Shown here one piece after another: positions 55,747 to 64,000 of a stretch of DNA of 64,000 nt (positions are counted from its first letter, which is position 1; each line of letters opens with the position of its first letter). The notes under the pieces are model-generated. The model was not told the DNA's origin and ran no database searches. It saw only the letters and a list, made by a program, of their open reading frames with translations. This stretch comes from Rhodocyclaceae bacterium (GTDB lineage Bacteria > Pseudomonadota > Gammaproteobacteria > Burkholderiales > Ga0077523): the NCBI GenBank assembly GCA_020248405.1, contig JADCHQ010000012.1, forward strand, positions 1-64,000, written 5' to 3'. The translations under genes were made by a program, and so were the position numbers.

Positions 55747-57201
55747 CTACGCCCGCCCGCCGGGGCTGCCGCCCGCCGTGTGGGTGTCGTGGCCCTGAAC
55801 ACGGCCGTAGAGGGTGGTGCGACGAACGCCCAGCATGCGAGCTGCCTGGCTGAAGTTGCCGTGGCTCATGGCGAGTGCAGCTTCCACGAAGCAGCGTTCC
55901 CACTGACGCAAAGTCTCGTCCAGGTCGAGGTTGTGGCGCGTCTCAAGGATTCCGCGGGCCGCCTGCACGCTGGGCTCGAAGCTGGGCGCAGGCGTAGCCG
56001 TTTCCTCATGGGCCTGGAGAGAACCCGCGAAATCGAGCTCTGTGGCCAGTTGCTCTCGGCTGACCTTTTGACCCGAGTGCCGGGTTATCAACCGGATCAC
56101 CACGTTGCGCAATTCACGCACGTTACCGGGGAAGGGATAATCCATCCACAGCGCGAGCGCTTCTGGAGAGAGAACAAATGGCGGTGCGCCTGTCTGGGCG
56201 GCATACAGCGCCGTAAAGTGTTCCAGCAGGAGCTGACGGTCTTGCCCCAGCTCGCGCAGCGGCGCCACCTGAATGGCAAACACGGACAACCGGTGATACA
56301 AGTCAAGGCGGAAGCGGCCTGCGCGCACTTCTTCCCGCAACCCGCGATTGGTGGCGGCAATCACCCGGGCTTCGCTGTGCCGCGACTGGGTTTCACCGAC
56401 GCGTTGAAACTCGCCGTTTTCCAGTACACGCAGCAACTTGGCTTGTAGTTCCAGAGGCAGCTCGCCGATTTCGTCAAGGAACAGCGTGCCGTCGCGAGCG
56501 TCTTCGAAGTAACCGCTGCGGGCTCCGGCGGCGCCGGTGAAAGCCCCCTTGGCGTGGCCGAACAGGGTGGGTTCCACCAGATTCGCCGAAATGGCGGCGC
56601 AGTTCAGGGCGAGATAGGGTCGTCCAGCACGAAGGCCGGCCCGGTGCAGGGCCTCGGCCACCAGTTCCTTGCCGCTACCTGATTCGCCTTCAATGAGCAC
56701 GGGAAAGGGCGAACTGCCGTACAGGGTGATTTGCTCACGCAGTCGCTCAATGGGAAAGCTCCTGCCCACGATACCGCTGGTGGCGGCAGGGTCGCGTTTC
56801 TCGGCTGCACTGAAGCCGGAGGCGCGCAGCAGTAGTTCCTTGAGGCGCTCGGGCTCGCACGGCTTGGCCACAAAATCCACTGCTCCCAGGGCGCGAGCAT
56901 GGCGGGCGTTCGCCTCGTCGTTCTGGCCTGAGAGCACCAGGATTTTCATTTGTGGTGCAGCGCCGAGCAGGTCTCCGATGAGCTTGAAACCCTCGTCGGG
57001 GCGGTGCGGCGTGGGCGGAAGGCCCAGGTCCACCAGCGCGAGGCCGGGCGGCTCGCCGAGTTGCGTCAGGAGGCTTTGCACCTGGCCACGGGAATCGGCG
57101 GCATAGACATTGAAGTCACGACCAAGCACGAAGGACAGGGTGTCGGAGATCAGTGGATCGTCATCGACGATCAGCAGGTCGGGCCGGACTTTGGTCTCCA
57201 T
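55747..57201 (-). CDS. Sigma-54-dependent response regulator (PrsR/NtrC family)
   Basis: A 484-residue activator: receiver domain with the phosphoacceptor Asp58 (LALVDLGLP), AAA+ domain (about 140-370) with GESGSGKE, the sigma-54 contact loop GAFTGA and GTLFLDEIGELP, and a C-terminal Fis-type helix-turn-helix (NFSQAARMLGVRRTTLYG). The insertion around PTPHRPDEGF is typical of PrsR. ATG 57199-57201 gives METKVRPDLLIVDDD; ATG 57226-57228 would overlap the ATPase gene. It is the natural candidate to activate the sigma-54 promoter of the pilin, in partnership with the PrsK-like kinase. Confidence 0.88.
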   Translation of the reverse strand: METKVRPDLLIVDDDPLISDTLSFVLGRDFNVYAADSRGQVQSLLTQLGEPPGLALVDLGLPPTPHRPDEGFKLIGDLLGAAPQMKILVLSGQNDEANARHARALGAVDFVAKPCEPERLKELLLRASGFSAAEKRDPAATSGIVGRSFPIERLREQITLYGSSPFPVLIEGESGSGKELVAEALHRAGLRAGRPYLALNCAAISANLVEPTLFGHAKGAFTGAAGARSGYFEDARDGTLFLDEIGELPLELQAKLLRVLENGEFQRVGETQSRHSEARVIAATNRGLREEVRAGRFRLDLYHRLSVFAIQVAPLRELGQDRQLLLEHFTALYAAQTGAPPFVLSPEALALWMDYPFPGNVRELRNVVIRLITRHSGQKVSREQLATELDFAGSLQAHEETATPAPSFEPSVQAARGILETRHNLDLDETLRQWERCFVEAALAMSHGNFSQAARMLGVRRTTLYGRVQGHDTHTAGGSPGGRA

Positions 57202-57208
57202 GGAGGAC

Positions 57209-57940
57209 TCAGGCGGCCCGAGGCTCATCGATCAGCCGCAGGAACGCCTGCTCCAGCGAGGCGTCACCGTGGGAGGCGCGCAATTGGGCGGGGCTGCCCA
57301 GGTAGCGCAGGCGGCCGCGGTGAAGCACGGCCATCCGGCCGCACATCTCGTCCACGTCAGCGAGCGCGTGGGAAGTGATGAACACAGTGGCGCCTCCGGC
57401 GTGGCGCTCTCGCAACACTGCCTTGAGCAGCGCCCGGGCCTTGGGATCGAGACCGCTGGTGGGTTCGTCCAGCACAAGCATGGGGCGGCCCGCGAGCAGG
57501 GCGCAGGCGAGCCCAAGTTTTTGCGTCATGCCTTTGGAGAATGCGCGCACCGGCTTGTCGAGAGCCGCCGCATCGAGGTCCAGGCTGGCGATGGTGGAAC
57601 GAGCCAGTGCTTCGTCGTAGCGTTGTCCGTATAGCCGCAGCATGAGGCGGAGAAAATCCCTTCCCGTGGCATAGAAGGGAGCATTAAATCGCTCGGGCAC
57701 GAACGCGATGCTGGAACGCGCTTCGGTGCGCGTGCTCGGAATGCCGAAAAGTTCGATTTGACCCTCTTCGGCGCGGTTGGCGTCGAGCAGGCACTTGATC
57801 AGCGTGGTCTTGCCGGCGCCATTCATGCCCACCAAGCCGAAGAAATCTCCCTGATCCACTTCCAGATCCACCTCTGCCAGGGCGGTCAGCGGGCCGAAGC
57901 GCTTGGTGACCTGATCGATGCGAAGGGCGGGTAGCGGCAT
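57209..57940 (-). CDS. ABC transporter ATP-binding protein (ABC-2 exporter type)
   Basis: A 243-residue ATPase with Walker A GMNGAGKTT, signature AFSKGMTQKLGLACAL (a divergent LSGGQ) and Walker B MLVLDEPTSGLDP, of the class pairing with ABC-2 permeases. The only ABC-2 permease without a neighbouring ATPase here is at 40524-41303, inferred to be its partner. It is the promoter-proximal gene of the minus-strand pilus block and precedes the response regulator by 7 bases. Confidence 0.82.
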   Translation of the reverse strand: MPLPALRIDQVTKRFGPLTALAEVDLEVDQGDFFGLVGMNGAGKTTLIKCLLDANRAEEGQIELFGIPSTRTEARSSIAFVPERFNAPFYATGRDFLRLMLRLYGQRYDEALARSTIASLDLDAAALDKPVRAFSKGMTQKLGLACALLAGRPMLVLDEPTSGLDPKARALLKAVLRERHAGGATVFITSHALADVDEMCGRMAVLHRGRLRYLGSPAQLRASHGDASLEQAFLRLIDEPRAA

Positions 57941-58071
57941 TCGGAAGGGGGACCTGAAGCCTCGGAGTGCCCGCTCGGCGAAACGCCGCGGAACCTGGCA
58001 ACGGTAACGGAATCGAAAGGTTGCCTCAAGAACGGCCTGATCTGAGAGGTGTTCGCTCGGGGCCAGCGGGT

Positions 58072-58077
58072 TACAAT
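58072..58077 (+). promoter_or_regulatory. Putative -10 box of the mla operon
   Basis: TACAAT lies 35 bases before the mlaF start, followed by a T-run. TGTTCG sits 16 bases upstream as a weak -35. The divergent ATPase gene begins at 57940, so its promoter is in the same 170-base gap. Confidence 0.45.
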
Positions 58078-58112
58078 TCTCGTTATTTTTTTCGAACCCT
58101 GCAGGCCGCCCT

Positions 58113-58922
58113 TTGTCCTCGGAAGCACTTGTTGAACTCGACGCCGTGGAGTTCGCCTACGCGCAGCGACCCATTCTCAAGGGGGTGAGGATGCGGTTTC
58201 CGCGTGGCTCGGTGGTGGCGATCATGGGGGGCAGCGGTTGCGGCAAGACCACGCTGCTGCGATTGATCGGAGGCCAGTTGCGCCCCTCGAAGGGCGGAGT
58301 GCGGGTTGAAAGTCAGGATGTGGCGGGGCTTTCCCACGGGGCGCTGTACCGGCTGCGACGTCGCATGGGCATGCTGTTCCAGTTCGGCGCCCTGTTCACC
58401 GATCTGACCGTGTTCGACAATGTGGCATTTCCGCTGCGCGAGCACACCAGCCTGTCCGAGACCATGATTCGCGACCTCGTGCTCATGAAGCTGCAGGCCG
58501 TGGGACTGAGGGGCGCAGCACAGTTGCGCCCGGCGGAACTGTCGGGAGGCATGGCGCGGCGTGTGGCGCTGGCGCGCGCAGTGGCCCTGGATCCCATGCT
58601 CATCATGTACGACGAGCCCTTTACGGGCCTCGACCCCATTTCCCTCGGGGTGATCGCGAACCTGATCCGGCGCCTGAACGACGCGCTCGGCGCCACATCA
58701 GTGCTGGTGACGCACGATGTGGAGGCGTCGTTGCGCATCGTCGACTATGTCTACATCCTGGACGGCGGCCTCATCGTGGCCGAGGGCACGCCCGAGCAGA
58801 TCCGGGCCTCTGCTGAGCCCGTGGTGCATCAGTTCGTCCATGGCGAGGCCGATGGGCCGGTAGGCTTCCACTATCCGGCAGCCGGGCTTGCCCAGTCCTT
58901 CGGCATGGGAGAACGGCCATGA
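58113..58922 (+). CDS. mlaF: Phospholipid transport ATPase MlaF
   Basis: A 269-residue ATPase of the MlaFEDB lipid transporter, which keeps phospholipids out of the outer leaflet of the outer membrane. Walker A GGSGCGKTT, signature LSGGMARRVALARAV, Walker B LIMYDEPFTGLDP. The start TTG 58113 (SSEALVELDAV) is inferred because no ATG fits. The final 15 residues overlap mlaE by 4 bases. Confidence 0.93.
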   Translation: MSSEALVELDAVEFAYAQRPILKGVRMRFPRGSVVAIMGGSGCGKTTLLRLIGGQLRPSKGGVRVESQDVAGLSHGALYRLRRRMGMLFQFGALFTDLTVFDNVAFPLREHTSLSETMIRDLVLMKLQAVGLRGAAQLRPAELSGGMARRVALARAVALDPMLIMYDEPFTGLDPISLGVIANLIRRLNDALGATSVLVTHDVEASLRIVDYVYILDGGLIVAEGTPEQIRASAEPVVHQFVHGEADGPVGFHYPAAGLAQSFGMGERP

Positions 58923-59713
58923 TTGGAGCGCTTGACGCTGGCCTTCGGTCCCTGGGTGCCCGGGTAGTGGACGGCGTTTGGAAACTCGGTTGCGCCACGC
59001 GCTTCACGGGCACGCTGCTGGCACGGTCGGCCCCGGCGCTGCGTCGCCCTCAGTTGTTGCTCGACCAGGTGCACTTCACCGGTGTGCTATCGCTCATCAT
59101 CATCGTGGTGTCCGGGCTGTTCGTGGGGCTGGTGCTGGGGCTGCAGGGTTACGAGACCCTCAAGCGCTATGGCTCGGCGGAGGCGCTTGGCACGCTGGTG
59201 GCGTTGGCGCTGGTACGCGAGCTTGGGCCGGTGGTGGCGGCGCTGCTTTTCGCGAGCCGTGCGGGTTCAGCCATCACGGCGAAGATCGGCATCATGAGGT
59301 CCACCGAGCAACTCTCGGCCATGGAGATGATGGCCGTAGACCCCTACAGCCGGGTGCTGGCGCCCATCTTCTGGGGAGGGGCCATTTCCATGCCGCTGCT
59401 GGCGGCCATATTCAGCGCCTGCGGCGTGTTCGGCGGTTACCTGATCGGCGTGGTGGTGCTGGGCGTGGATTCGGGCGCTTTCTGGTCGCAGATGCAGGCT
59501 GCGGTGGATGTCTGGGACGATGTGGGCAACGGCGTGATCAAGAGCGTGGTGTTCGGCGTGGCCGTCACGCTCATCGCGTTGTTCGAAGGCTGGGATGCGC
59601 CGCCCACTGCCGAAGGGGTGTCCTATGCCGTGACGCGCACCGTGGTCACCTCGGCGCTGGCGGTCCTGGCACTGGATTTCGTCCTCACCTCGTTCATGTT
59701 CACTGGGGTTTGA
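58919..59713 (+). CDS. mlaE: Phospholipid transport permease MlaE
   Basis: A 264-residue integral membrane protein with five to six helices and the MlaE motif GLVLGLQGYETLKRYG and REL GPVVAALLFASRAGSA region (RELGPVVAALLFASR), plus EMMAVDPYSRVLAPIFW. ATG 58919 overlaps the mlaF stop. Confidence 0.94.
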   Translation: MIGALDAGLRSLGARVVDGVWKLGCATRFTGTLLARSAPALRRPQLLLDQVHFTGVLSLIIIVVSGLFVGLVLGLQGYETLKRYGSAEALGTLVALALVRELGPVVAALLFASRAGSAITAKIGIMRSTEQLSAMEMMAVDPYSRVLAPIFWGGAISMPLLAAIFSACGVFGGYLIGVVVLGVDSGAFWSQMQAAVDVWDDVGNGVIKSVVFGVAVTLIALFEGWDAPPTAEGVSYAVTRTVVTSALAVLALDFVLTSFMFTGV

Positions 59714-59717
59714 ACAC

Positions 59718-60191
59718 ATGAAACGTACCACCATCGACTTGTGGGTTGGCCTGTTCGTCACCGCCGGGCTGGCGGCGCTTATGGTTCTCGCCCTGAAGGT
59801 GGGCAATGCCACCACCGTGAGCGCTGCCGATGGCTATCGTGTCACGGCCGAATTCGACAACATCGGCGGCCTCAAGCCGCGCGCGCCGGTGAAGAGCTCC
59901 GGCGTGGTGGTCGGGCGCGTGGAGCGCATCGAACTGGATACGCGCAAGTTCGTCGCCCGGGTCACGCTGCGCCTGGACAGACGCTACGATTTCCCGGCCG
60001 ATTCCTCGGCCTCCATCCTGACCGCCGGGCTGCTGGGCGAGCAGTACGTGGGGCTGGAGGGCGGCGGTGACGAAAAGCTCCTCAAGGATGGTGACCGCGT
60101 GACGATCACGCAGGGGGCCATGATTCTGGAGCGCATGATTGGGCGCTTCCTGTACGGCAAGGCTGCCGAGGGGCCCCAGCCCGAGAAATGA
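59718..60191 (+). CDS. mlaD: Phospholipid-binding MCE protein MlaD
   Basis: A 157-residue protein with one TM helix (about 7-27) and a single MCE domain (YRVTAEFDNIGGLKPRAPVK, GLLGEQYVGLEGG). It forms a hexameric ring with MlaFEB. It starts 4 bases after the mlaE stop. Confidence 0.94.
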   Translation: MKRTTIDLWVGLFVTAGLAALMVLALKVGNATTVSAADGYRVTAEFDNIGGLKPRAPVKSSGVVVGRVERIELDTRKFVARVTLRLDRRYDFPADSSASILTAGLLGEQYVGLEGGGDEKLLKDGDRVTITQGAMILERMIGRFLYGKAAEGPQPEK

Positions 60192-60244
60192 ACCCCCGCC
60201 CGCGGCCGCTGTGCCGGCGCCCGGGCCTTTGCTGGAGAACAGTC

Positions 60245-60892
60245 ATGACGACGACACCGATGCTTCCTGGCCGCAGCCTGGCCGCTCTGGCCCTGTTGGC
60301 CCTCGGTCTCGCCGGCGCGCCGGCGCGTGCCCAAGTGGTACCGCCCGACGAACTGGTGCGCTCCACCTCCGAGCAAGTGCTCAAGATGGCCGCCGAAGAC
60401 ACCGGCGCCAAGAACGGCAGCACGGCCAAGCTGGTGGAGTTGATCGAAACCCGCGTGGTGCCGCACTTCGACATGAGGAAGGTCACGCGGCTGGCGGTGG
60501 GCAGGCCGTGGCGCGAGGCCACGCCCGAGCAGCAGGCCACACTGGTGCGCGAGTTCCAGAACCTGCTGGTGCGCTCCTACGCCGCTGCCTACACCGCCTA
60601 TCGCCAGGTGAAGGTGGAGGTGCCCCCCGTGAAGCTGACCGGCGGCGAGGAGGAGGTGGTCGTGAAGACCCGCATCCTGCTGCCGGGTGGTGCGCCGCCA
60701 GTGGGTGTGGATTACGCCATGGGCCGTTCCGATGCCGGCTGGAAGGTCTTCAACGTCACCGTGGACGGCGTGAGCCTGGTCACGACCTACCGTAACGAGT
60801 TCGCTGCCCAGATTCAGAACGGCGGCATCGACGGACTGATCGGCTACCTTCGGGAGCGCAACGCCCGGGTCGGACGGCCGGCGGCGAAATGA
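60245..60892 (+). CDS. mlaC: Periplasmic phospholipid shuttle MlaC
   Basis: A 215-residue protein with a signal peptide (cleavage after ARA near residue 30) and the MlaC/Ttg2D fold (LVELIETRVVPHFDMRKVTR and YRNEFAAQI). ATG 60245 with GGAG upstream is preferred over the longer frame from 60188. It carries lipid between the outer-membrane MlaA and MlaFEDB. No mlaA is next to it in the window. Confidence 0.93.
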   Translation: MTTTPMLPGRSLAALALLALGLAGAPARAQVVPPDELVRSTSEQVLKMAAEDTGAKNGSTAKLVELIETRVVPHFDMRKVTRLAVGRPWREATPEQQATLVREFQNLLVRSYAAAYTAYRQVKVEVPPVKLTGGEEEVVVKTRILLPGGAPPVGVDYAMGRSDAGWKVFNVTVDGVSLVTTYRNEFAAQIQNGGIDGLIGYLRERNARVGRPAAK

Positions 60893-61182
60893 GCGCTGTG
60901 TTGCACGAGGGCCGGCTGGTCATCTCGGGGCCGGTCACGCTGCAGACCGTGGAGGCGCTGGTTGCGCGTGGCGACGCCCTGATCCGCGAGGGCGCTAGGG
61001 TAGTGGATCTGTCCGGGGTGGCGGAGGTGGATTCGGCGGCGCTCGCCATGTTGCTCCACTGGATCCGCGCCGCCCGTGGCGCCGGCCGCACGCTGGCTGT
61101 GGACCACGCCCCGGACTCGCTGCGCAGCCTGGCGAGGCTCTACGACCTGGAAGCGCTCGTGTTTGGCGCGGGAGCGCCTTGA
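60889..61182 (+). CDS. mlaB: STAS-domain protein MlaB
   Basis: A 97-residue STAS protein with the helix-start serine in VDLSGVAEVDSAALAML, the pattern of MlaB. It binds MlaF and tunes its activity. ATG 60889 overlaps the mlaC stop, and the TGA stop overlaps the next TTG start. Confidence 0.9.
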   Translation: MSAVLHEGRLVISGPVTLQTVEALVARGDALIREGARVVDLSGVAEVDSAALAMLLHWIRAARGAGRTLAVDHAPDSLRSLARLYDLEALVFGAGAP

Positions 61183-62090
61183 CCCCAGCCATTGAAGTCA
61201 GCGGGCTGGGCAAGCGCTACGGTGGTGTGCAGGCGCTCGACGGTGTTGACCTTGAGGTGGCGCAGGGCGAGTTCTTCGCGCTTCTGGGCCCCAACGGCGC
61301 AGGCAAGACCACCCTGATCAGCATTCTCGCCGGGCTGGCGCGCCCCGATCGCGGCGAGGCCAGGGTGATGGGCCATCACGTGGTGCGCGACTATCGCGCG
61401 GCGCGGCGCGCCCTGGGAGTGGTGCCCCAGGAGTTGGTGTTCGACCCCTTCTTCACCGTGCGCGAGACGCTGCGCATCCAGAGCGGCTACTTCGGGCTGA
61501 CCCACAACGACGCCTGGATCGACGAGATCCTCGATCACCTGGACCTCACCGCCAAGGCCAACGCCAACATGCGCACCCTTTCCGGGGGCATGAAGCGCCG
61601 TGTGCTGGTGGCCCAGGCCCTGGTGCACCGCCCGCCGGTGATCATCCTCGACGAACCCACCGCCGGCGTGGACGTGGAATTGCGCCAGGGTCTGTGGGCC
61701 TTCATCCGGCGCTTGAATCAGGCCGGTCACACCATCGTGCTAACCACTCACTACCTGGAGGAGGCCGAGACCCTGTGCTCGCGGGTGGCCATGCTCAAGT
61801 CGGGGCGGGTGGTGGCGTTGGACACCACGGCCAACCTGCTCGCGGGGTTGTCGGGCGTGCACCTCAAGGTGCGGCTCGAACCCGACCGCCTGCCCGAGGC
61901 GCTGCGCGCCCGGGCCCTGCCGGTCTCGGGCGGACTCCAGGTGATTGCCCTGGAACGCGCCGCCCTGGTGGCCGACGCGCTGGCAGCGCTGCGCGCCGAA
62001 GGCATCCAGGTGCTGGATGTGCAGCTCGAGCAGCCCGACCTCGAAGAGGCTTTCCTGCGGCTGGTGGGGCGCGAGGAGCGCGCGGCGTGA
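61179..62090 (+). CDS. ABC exporter ATPase (YadG-like)
   Basis: A 303-residue ATPase with Walker [10 protein letters not shown], signature TLSGGMKRRVLVAQAL and Walker B VIILDEPTAGVDV, and a C-terminal extension of about 70 residues. It starts with TTG 61179 overlapping the mlaB stop as TTGA. With the next gene it forms a YadGH-type exporter that follows the mla operon in many betaproteobacteria. The substrate is unknown. Confidence 0.88.
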   Translation: MTPAIEVSGLGKRYGGVQALDGVDLEVAQGEFFALLGPNGAGKTTLISILAGLARPDRGEARVMGHHVVRDYRAARRALGVVPQELVFDPFFTVRETLRIQSGYFGLTHNDAWIDEILDHLDLTAKANANMRTLSGGMKRRVLVAQALVHRPPVIILDEPTAGVDVELRQGLWAFIRRLNQAGHTIVLTTHYLEEAETLCSRVAMLKSGRVVALDTTANLLAGLSGVHLKVRLEPDRLPEALRARALPVSGGLQVIALERAALVADALAALRAEGIQVLDVQLEQPDLEEAFLRLVGREERAA

Positions 62091-62842
62091 GCGGTTTTCT
62101 GACCCTGTTGCGCAAGGAGCTGCTGCGCTTCTGGAAGGTGGCCTTCCAGACCGTCGCCGCGCCCATCCTCACCGCGGCGCTCTATCTGCTGGTGTTCTCC
62201 CACGTGTTGGAGGCTCACGTGCAGGTCTATCCGGGTGTTTCCTACACTGCCTTCCTGGTGCCTGGGCTGGCGATGATGTCGTTGCTGCAAAACGCGTTTG
62301 CCAATACCTCTTCGTCGCTGATCCAGTCCAAGATCACCGGCAACATCGTGTTCGTGCTGCTCACGCCCCTGTCCCATGCCGAGCTGTACTGGGCCTACAT
62401 CTGCGCCGCCGTGGTGCGCGGGGTGATGGTGGGGGCCGGCGTGTTCGCCGTTACCCTCATCACCGGGCCGGTGCCCTTGCCTCATCCGCTGTGGGCGGCG
62501 GCCTTCGCTGTGCTTGGCGGGGGCATCCTGGGCGCTCTTGGGCTCATCGCCGGCATCTGGGCGGACAAGTTCGACCAGCTGGCGGCTTTCCAAAACTTCG
62601 TCATCGTGCCGCTCACGTTCCTCTCGGGGGTGTTCTACTCGGTGCACTCCCTGCCGCCCTTCTGGCAGGCCGCCTCCCACCTCAACCCGTTCTTCTACAT
62701 GATCGACGGCTTTCGCTACGGCTTCTTCGGCGTGTCCGACATCGCGCCGCTTACCGGCCTTTGCATTGTGGGGGCTACTTTCGGCGGCTTATCATTCGTC
62801 TCGCTGCGGTTGCTGCGCAGCGGCTGGAAACTGCGCTCCTGA
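62087..62842 (+). CDS. ABC exporter permease (YadH-like)
   Basis: A 251-residue ABC-2 permease with six hydrophobic segments and the conserved VPGLAMMSLLQNAFANTSSS and FLSGVFYSVHSLPPFW motifs. The GTG start overlaps the ATPase stop by 4 bases. It acts with the preceding ATPase. Confidence 0.88.
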   Translation: MSGFLTLLRKELLRFWKVAFQTVAAPILTAALYLLVFSHVLEAHVQVYPGVSYTAFLVPGLAMMSLLQNAFANTSSSLIQSKITGNIVFVLLTPLSHAELYWAYICAAVVRGVMVGAGVFAVTLITGPVPLPHPLWAAAFAVLGGGILGALGLIAGIWADKFDQLAAFQNFVIVPLTFLSGVFYSVHSLPPFWQAASHLNPFFYMIDGFRYGFFGVSDIAPLTGLCIVGATFGGLSFVSLRLLRSGWKLRS

Positions 62843-62885
62843 AGGCCCCCGCGAGCGCGCCCTCTCCCCTCTTTCGGTTCGCCCC

Positions 62886-63125
62886 ATGCTCAGTCCCGAC
62901 ACCGTCCGCCAGTACATCGCCGACAACCTGCCCTGCGAACACCTTGAAGTGAGCGGCGATGGCGCGCACTTCGAGGCCGTGATCGTGAGCACCCAGTTCA
63001 CAGGCAAGAACCGCGTGCAACGCCATCAGGAGGTCTACAAGGCTTTGGGCGAACGCATGCGCGAGGAGATTCACGCCCTGTCCATGCAGACCCTCACGCC
63101 GGACGAGTGGCGCGCGCGGGGCTGA
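62886..63125 (+). CDS. BolA-family protein (IbaG-like)
   Basis: A 79-residue BolA-fold protein (VSGDGAHFEAVIVSTQFTGK and RHQEVYKALGERMREEIHAL), with the conserved glutaredoxin-interacting His of the RHQ motif. In many proteobacteria this gene lies next to murA, as here. It is likely involved in iron-sulfur or stress response; the exact role is not established. Confidence 0.9.
   Translation: MLSPDTVRQYIADNLPCEHLEVSGDGAHFEAVIVSTQFTGKNRVQRHQEVYKALGERMREEIHALSMQTLTPDEWRARG

Positions 63126-64000
<875 letters not shown>

Overview
The window looks like chromosome of a GC-rich betaproteobacterium. The evidence is gene order: kdsD-kdsC-lptC-lptA-lptB-rpoN-ptsN-hprK-rapZ on one strand, mlaFEDCB followed by an ABC-2 exporter, a BolA gene and murA, and HprK together with PTS-Ntr EIIA. 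I cannot name the genus. Most genes sit in tightly packed operons with ATGA, GTGA or TTGA overlaps.

Bases 1-9.9 kb are accessory and partly decayed. They hold what looks like the end of an IS21-type element abutting an IS630 transposase remnant, a frameshifted pilin-like remnant, an unrecognised 533-residue protein, a Tat-exported intradiol dioxygenase divergent from a TetR regulator with a perfect palindrome between them, a flavin-binding oxidase-like protein, a type I asparaginase, and a DUF1223 gene broken by an in-frame TAA.

Bases 8-24 kb form a catabolic island. AtuA and its small partner lie on the minus strand. A complete LivHMGF importer with an acyl-CoA ligase and a periplasmic binding protein lies on the plus strand. 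Then, again on the minus strand, come an SDR, an acyl-CoA carboxylase beta subunit, an acyl-CoA dehydrogenase and a biotin-carrying alpha subunit. This set resembles the Atu (acyclic terpene) or Liu (leucine/isovalerate) pathways with a dedicated importer and activating enzyme. A plus-strand reductase and SDR follow.

Bases 24-38.8 kb are housekeeping: tRNA-Gly(CCC), a four-PAS diguanylate cyclase with a LOV-like domain, mutY, a Lon-N-domain protein, ubiX, rapZ, hprK, ptsN, rpoN, the Lpt/Kds lipopolysaccharide genes and a KefB-type antiporter. No hpf gene lies between rpoN and ptsN.

Bases 38.8-58 kb hold an MSHA-like type IV pilus locus: MshM, L, N, E, G, I, J and K homologues, two minor-pilin-like genes and a separate prepilin with a good sigma-54 promoter. 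Interleaved are a PrsK-like histidine kinase, a PrsR/NtrC-type sigma-54 activator, and an ABC ATPase and permease placed at opposite ends of the locus. RpoN, the activator, the pilin promoter and a c-di-GMP-binding type of assembly ATPase suggest one regulated surface-adhesion module.

Bases 58-64 kb carry the Mla phospholipid transport operon (without mlaA), a YadGH-like ABC exporter, a BolA protein and the 5' part of murA, which runs off the window.
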